DNA of 13,044 bases from CAZTZY01 sp964617765. GTDB taxonomy: Bacteria; Pseudomonadota; Gammaproteobacteria; Pseudomonadales; DT-91. The first letter of the stretch is position 1, and each line of letters starts with the position of its first letter. The stretch covers positions 1 through 13,044 of the forward strand of contig CAZTZY010000084.1 of the NCBI GenBank assembly GCA_964617765.1, written 5' to 3'. This document shows, piece by piece, positions 12,001 through 13,044 of this stretch. A program made the translations under genes and the position numbers. Below the pieces are notes generated by a model that was not told where the DNA came from, made no database searches, and was given only the letters and a program-made list of their open reading frames with translations.

Positions 12001-13044
12001 AACAGGTCAACTGCTTTACCGGTTAATAACCCCAGTGCTGATGCGGGGTCTTCCAGAATCGGCAAACGGAAACGTTTAGGGCTGGTAGTCGTGGTACCTG
12101 CCGCTGTACCTTTTGTCGATTTTCCATCCAGTCCGCTTTGGTTAGGCCCGGCTTTTACTGTATTGGTCGTGCTTGAAGTGCTGGTGGCCGTTGCTTTTTG
12201 CGTGCCTGTTGCCGTTTGTGTATCCGCTGCCGATACCTCTGAATCAGGATCACCCAGGAAGGCTTCGGATAAATAGAAATCTCCAAAGTTGATTTCCCCA
12301 TCCATGCCTTCAACCGAATCAATAAACTCTATGGTCGCTTTTAATACGTTTAATACTTTTTTGGCGGTATTAACCACTTCAGCAGGCAACCTCAAATAAG
12401 CCAGGTCAATAAACTGGATTTTGGTAATGCCGAGGTCTATCTCCATCGTTAGTAATTCAACGACAGGACGGATTGGCTCAATAATCTGTTTAATCACATC
12501 CAGTGACTCACCCAGGAAACTGCCCAGGATAGAGCCCGCATCAAGCGAGACATCACGCAGTACGACTTCCGGATCACCGGTTTCAAAACTGAAACCTTTG
12601 CTCGATGACCATGTAGCATCGCCCAGCACCTGGTCATATTCAATAAAGCTGCTCATGGAAGGCAATATTGCGCCGGCCGTAGTGGCAGCAACAGCATAAA
12701 CATCCGCATGCGCTACAGCACTGGCGTTCAATGCTACGGCAATGCCTTCACCGCGCCATTGACCATCACCGTCAGCATCCTGTATATCCAGACCAAGGTG
12801 GCCGTTTAATCCAGCCTCACCGTAGATATCCATGGTCAGGAAACCTAAAGTTCCACTTACCGGGGTATGGTTGGAAAGATCTCCCTCATCACCATAAGCG
12901 AAGCTGTTGCCATCCTGTTCGGTAGTGAATGTCGCTTCAACATCGAGGGCTATTTCTTCACCTTCACTGTTGATACCACTGGTATCCAGATAAATACCGC
13001 TGCCATCAATACCCAGACCAATACCCATCAAGTAATCGATGGCC
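1..13044 (-). CDS. giant RTX-type calcium-binding surface/secreted protein, internal fragment (both ends outside window)
   Basis: One minus-strand frame, with codons starting at 13043 and running to position 3, is open for about 4,347 codons with no stop seen. The translation is coherent throughout, so I see no sign of a frameshift. The product has four groups of haemolysin-type nonapeptides (G-G-x-G-x-D-x-U-x), which bind calcium and fold as parallel beta-rolls in proteins usually exported by type I secretion. Between them lie modular beta-rich domains, a Thr/Ser-rich linker, helical domains and tandem repeats. Composition is acidic, and I found only three cysteines, typical of exported RTX proteins. 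Neither the N-terminus nor a C-terminal secretion signal is visible, so the export route is inferred. A role in adhesion or biofilm is plausible from size and architecture but is not shown. No enzymatic domain is firmly recognised. The exact family is unknown to me, so no symbol is given. Confidence 0.93.
30..191 (-). repeat. 54-residue repeat, unit 3
   Basis: This unit is in register with unit 2: S-P-A-I-N-L-S-L-A-G-G, then V-I-A-L-D-G-S-A-D-G-L-A-I-T-T-T-G-N-Y-N-D-N-I-D-I-T-V-Q, ending I-I-D-S-A-N-G-S. DNA identity to unit 2 is moderate, visibly highest over the segment encoding N-Y-N-D-N-x-D-I-T-V-Q. The copies are therefore diverged rather than freshly duplicated. Confidence 0.9.
192..353 (-). 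repeat. 54-residue repeat, unit 2
   Basis: Exactly 162 bases encode S-P-A-I-N-L-S-L-A-D-G, then D-I-T-L-G-G-A-I-E-G-V-A-I-T-A-T-G-N-Y-N-D-N-V-D-I-T-V-Q and A-D-I-T-S-A-N-N-S. Four short strands separated by Gly/Asn turns fit a right-handed parallel beta-helix similar to autotransporter passenger repeats. This fold is inferred from pattern only. Confidence 0.9.
354..515 (-). repeat. 54-residue repeat, unit 1 (most diverged full-length copy)
   Basis: This 162-base unit begins T-P-S-I-K-I-D-L-G and continues A-L-I-N-L-G-G-S-I-D-G-F-D-L-I-S-T-G-N-F-N-D-V-I-A-L-T-V-Q. It ends A-V-I-T-S-A-N-S-S. It keeps the same length and the G-x-I-x-G, T-G-N-(F/Y)-N-D and T-V-Q landmarks as the later units. Its first line differs from their S-P-A-I-N-L-S-L. 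Confidence 0.85.
516..1049 (-). other. beta-solenoid-like region with degenerate RTX turns leading into the 54-residue repeats
   Basis: About 178 residues read as short hydrophobic strands with Gly/Asp turns: V-E-N-L-I-L-N-I-N, V-E-N-L-T-I-T-T, A-G-G-A-D-T-L-I-L-N, Y-S-G-D-G-A-D-I-I-S-V, S-G-M-G-A-D-D-I-E-F. These look like calcium-type turns in a parallel beta-helix. The last part, with G-E-V-D-G-L-I-I-N-A-D-S-G, aligns loosely with the following repeat unit and looks like a worn copy several residues short. Confidence 0.6.
1050..2630 (-). other. long helical/mixed non-repetitive region
   Basis: About 525 residues open with a lone RTX-like turn, G-A-A-G-D-D-T-I-T-V (about 2605), then a probable helical bundle: A-V-K-N-A-Q-Q-A-M-D-D-Y, L-T-Q-K-A-I-V-D-T-A-K-T-A-Q-T-N-W-L-E-A-A and Y-T-L-A-Q-E-L-L-N-L-Q-A-T-W. 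Later segments include Y-L-A-G-Q-D-I-E-L-L-K-E-Y-S-R-Q-L and the protein's third cysteine in A-T-A-C-G-F-T-T (about 1285). The character is of a globular or helical spacer set between the GHTH domain and the beta-solenoid. I do not recognise a family. Confidence 0.45.
2640..3600 (-). other. unassigned aromatic- and His-rich domain containing a G-H-T-H motif
   Basis: About 320 residues (window 3148-3468) lack repeats and are rich in Tyr, Trp, Asp and His. Early features are helix-like L-S-D-A-D-K-V-L-V-F-R-E-F-F-D-K-W-F, then I-I-S-N-D-H-W-D (about 3450). A strongly marked F-L-H-G-H-T-H-S-P-V-D lies at 3041-3009, with the H-G-H-T-H core at 3032-3018. Then come S-Y-T-D-H-T-D-S-F-L-W-W-S-D and a duplicated W-I-P-E-S, with Trp codons at 2856 and 2652. 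The composition is unlike the flanking beta modules and suggests a globular domain, perhaps metal-binding. G-H-T-H resembles the last metal-binding motif of calcineurin-like phosphoesterases, but the other motifs of that fold are not evident, so no enzyme is claimed. Confidence 0.5.
3660..4385 (-). repeat. RTX calcium-binding repeat block 4 (spaced)
   Basis: Spaced RTX-like turns run across window residues 2887-3128: GRRGDDTFIID (about 4365), GDEGADSFLIG (about 4310), GGSGDDYFEV (about 4160), GESGDDTFFL (about 4090), AGAGDEDGI (about 3990), GGSGFDTIVI (about 3910), GAGDDTVWL (about 3755) and LGSGNDNVQM (about 3690). Repeats are 20-50 residues apart with strands between them, so this is likely a large-loop beta-solenoid with calcium sites at intervals. 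It ends where a non-repetitive domain begins. Confidence 0.83.
4500..5215 (-). repeat. two P-W-x-I modules (same class as the Trp array, better conserved)
   Basis: Two successive modules share the order: strand, helix A-L-x-A-(L/I)-D, V/I-x-G-x-G-T, P-W-(K/I)-I, L-V-D-A-V, then an N-x-x-F-(Y/F)-A-(L/V)-T strand. Module A has SALEALDGIQDVIVSGEGT and K-P-W-K-I-V-L-V-D-A-V (Trp codon at 5040). Module B has T-A-L-H-A-I-D-A-S-A-T-I-S-G-T-G-T and D-P-W-I-I-H-L-V-D-A-V (Trp codon at 4608). The Trp codons are 432 bases (144 residues) apart. Shared L-V-D-A-V and E-F-Y-A-L-T versus F-F-A-V-T-L show they are recent relatives. Between them lies a charged stretch, N-E-Q-Q-L-F-F-R-R-G-E-W. Confidence 0.7.
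5270..5910 (-). repeat. RTX calcium-binding repeat block 3
   Basis: Window residues 2378-2592 contain GGAGNDKLIAG (about 5890), GGDGDDWIVGSKFADRIDMG (about 5770-5712), GSGANRV, GNEGVDLFVG (about 5690), GGAGIDRFAV (about 5472) and GSEDDDTIHL (about 5300). The first group is near canonical. The later ones are separated by a beta-rich insert containing S-D-S-L-S-I-T-Y-M-Q and E-L-E-D-V-S-L-F-E-T. The composite suggests a calcium-stabilised beta-roll interrupted by loops. It sits between the Trp array and two further PW modules. Confidence 0.83.
5911..6399 (-). other. short Trp half-module and linker into RTX block 3
   Basis: About 163 residues follow the last full Trp module. At 6345 a further G-S-W-A-I-E-F strand occurs only 48 residues after the previous Trp, suggesting a truncated module or a different domain. 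Then come W-D-F-N-A-T-G-E-L-V and W-F-L-D-P-R-I-V, a D-N-I-H-I-S-G-S-S-A-N-D-Y-F turn that resembles a degenerate RTX loop, and a strand pair Q-Y-D-V-M-Q-I-T-H-T with I-I-N-L-R-S-L-T-Y-T. No named domain is recognised. Confidence 0.45.
6400..9349 (-). repeat. tandem array of about nine diverged ~107-residue beta modules with a Trp-centred core strand
   Basis: A strand of the form W-(I/V/A/E/Q/T)-(I/V/L/M)-x-(I/V/F/Y) recurs with its Trp codons starting at 9117 (SPWIIQI), 8676 (MPVWTMK), 8382 (NWAITV), 8073 (EWQLII), 7734 (VWEVKY), 7413 (GWVVDF), 6759 (DWAITFF) and 6489 (SWIITF). A Trp-to-Phe variant lies at 7077 (GFLQLTI). Spacing is 441, 294, 309, 339, 321, 336, 318 and 270 bases. In each module a helix-like A-x-A-x-x-x-L segment precedes the Trp strand, for example A-A-A-L-E-A-L-D-G-V before SWIITF. 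This matches my recollection of a short module in giant bacterial surface proteins whose signature is a helix ending A-L-x-x-L, then V-x-V-x-G and a (P)W/Y-x-I/V-x-F strand. Low identity between copies implies old duplications. Exact module boundaries are uncertain. Confidence 0.65.
9350..10079 (-). other. beta-rich intermediate region after RTX block 2
   Basis: About 243 residues lack RTX motifs. They begin with a degenerate solenoid edge (F-D-I-I-K-L-S-N-I-E-N-L-T-L-E-L-K-A-G-D-D-D-L, about 9995-9930), which has the I-E-N-L strand often seen at the margin of RTX beta-rolls. Then come K-V-T-Y-T-D-A-T-G-E-H-N-V-F and S-Y-L-F-D-E-D-G-N-P, which read as beta hairpins with acidic turns. No family is recognised. 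It leads directly into the Trp-module array. Confidence 0.45.
10080..10340 (-). repeat. RTX calcium-binding repeat block 2 (canonical tandem nonapeptides)
   Basis: Four back-to-back nonapeptides occupy 10322-10215: AGSGDDIVY, AGTGNDEIS, GGTGNNTVY and AGEGDDVID. Degenerate turns GEAGEDRIQ and GGAGADVLS follow at about 10180 and 10120. This is the tightest and most canonical RTX stretch in the window and the best evidence for calcium binding. The third repeat has Asn in place of the usual Asp. Such arrays wind as a parallel beta-roll with calcium between adjacent turns. Confidence 0.92.
10341..10673 (-). other. Ala-rich insertion between RTX blocks 1 and 2
   Basis: About 111 residues interrupt the two RTX blocks. 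The first part is Ala-rich and probably helical (D-A-T-N-K-A-A-A-Y-A-L-I-T-Q-Q-A-A-L-L). The second contains F-I-D-A-G-D-E and P-Y-Y-K-L-D-G-T-P, then a D-L-A-A-H-A-G-E-Y-M lead into block 2. The insertion follows directly on a canonical RTX motif, so it is likely a loop or helical hairpin emerging from a continuous beta-roll. I recognise no named domain. Confidence 0.5.
10674..11100 (-). repeat. RTX calcium-binding repeat block 1
   Basis: Spaced haemolysin-type repeats occur at window residues 648-790. They are GLGDGNDFVEI (about 11025), GGLGHDTIVI (about 10935), GGDGDDIFRV (about 10863), GELGNDSLRI (about 10800) and the adjacent pair GGAGNDVIFGGAGKDYVFG (about 10735-10680). The final pair is canonical. 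The earlier ones are separated by 15-25 residues of beta-strand-like sequence, so this is a loosely spaced parallel beta-roll or solenoid rather than a tight nonapeptide array. Each G-x-G-x-D turn is expected to hold calcium, and such blocks usually fold only after export into calcium-rich medium. Confidence 0.85.
11400..12082 (-). other. conserved giant-protein module opening with an F-x-L-P-I motif, preceding the RTX region
   Basis: About 230 residues (window residues 322-548) start with P-K-R-F-R-L-P-I-L-E-D-P, then L-L-T-G-K-A-V-D-L-F, Y-D-L-P-D-L-D-L-N-F and Y-P-I-Y-P-G-L. Next come a G-F-D-T-S-G-F segment, a G-F-Y-L-D-D motif, an alanine/glycine-rich A-G-A-S-L-G-L-G-G stretch and an acidic loop ending D-G-K-M-Y-G-S-E-L. 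I recall very similar ordered motifs just upstream of RTX repeats in other very large secreted bacterial proteins, but I cannot name the family with certainty. Two of the protein's three cysteines lie here, in P-Q-C-L-F (about 11551) and W-E-C-V-H (about 11407), 48 residues apart. They might form a disulfide. Its function is unknown; a role in folding or displaying the following beta-roll is a guess. Confidence 0.55.
12083..12250 (-). other. low-complexity Thr/Ser/Ala-rich interdomain linker
   Basis: Window residues 265 to about 321 are dominated by Thr, Ser, Ala, Gly, Gln and Lys, with stretches such as TATSTSSTTNTVK and GTAAGTTTTSPK. There are few hydrophobics and no predicted secondary structure. 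It separates the helical segment from the F-x-L-P-I module, as a flexible extracellular linker would. It is also the most basic part of an otherwise acidic protein. Confidence 0.7.
12251..13043 (-). other. protein region: beta-rich segment with EF-hand-like loop followed by helical segment
   Basis: This covers window residues 1 to about 264. The first part is Gly/Asp-rich with alternating hydrophobics and contains the loop D-A-D-G-D-G-Q-W-R-G-E (about 12780-12745), which resembles the calcium-binding loop of EF-hand or dockerin repeats, although the acidic residue closing the loop is one position early. From about 12520 to 12305 the composition changes to a likely helical stretch with runs such as IKQIIEPIRPVVELL and VVNTAKKVLNVLKATIEF. 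These could form amphipathic helices or a coiled coil. I do not recognise a named family. The segment joins directly to the Thr/Ser-rich linker, and its beginning lies outside the window. Confidence 0.5.

Noticed and set aside
1..13044. Promoters, terminators, tRNA/rRNA genes or mobile elements
   Set aside because: The window is coding throughout. I saw no inverted-repeat ends, transposase, RNA gene or T-tract hairpin that stands out from coding sequence.

Overview
The whole 13,044-base window lies inside one gene on the minus strand. Reading the reverse complement in the frame whose codons begin at position 13043 gives about 4,347 codons. I found no stop in my translation, and no start or stop that belongs to the gene. 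The N-terminus lies beyond the right edge and the C-terminus beyond the left edge. The product is a giant, acidic, Asp/Gly/Ala/Thr-rich protein with almost no cysteine. It carries four internal blocks of RTX-type (haemolysin-type) calcium-binding nonapeptides, so it is best described as a giant secreted RTX adhesin or surface protein. The visible part alone is roughly 450 kDa.

The organism is probably a Gram-negative bacterium with moderate G+C, and a free-living gammaproteobacterium is my best guess. This rests only on the RTX architecture, the acidic composition and the base composition. No marker gene is present, so the assignment is weak.

Layout in protein order (right to left on the map): (1) a beta-rich segment with an EF-hand-like loop, then a helical segment (13043-12251); (2) a Thr/Ser/Ala-rich linker (12250-12083); (3) a compact module opening with an F-x-L-P-I motif, of a kind I recall from other giant bacterial proteins (12082-11400); (4) RTX blocks 1 and 2 with a spacer (11100-10080); (5) an intermediate beta-rich stretch (10079-9350); (6) a tandem array of about nine diverged modules, each with a Trp-hydrophobic strand about every 107 residues (9349-6400); (7) RTX block 3 (5910-5270); (8) two more modules with a clear P-W-x-I core (5215-4500); (9) RTX block 4 (4385-3660); (10) an aromatic- and His-rich non-repetitive domain with a G-H-T-H motif (3600-2640); (11) a largely helical, Ala-rich domain (2630-1050); (12) a beta-solenoid-like region that resolves into exact-length 54-residue tandem repeats running off the left edge (1040-1).

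There is no intergenic DNA, and I saw no RNA gene, promoter, terminator, insertion sequence or CRISPR array. The many short open frames on the plus strand and in the other minus frames are shadows of the giant gene. The most notable points are the single reading frame itself, the diverged Trp-module array, the 54-residue repeat array and the unassigned GHTH-containing domain.
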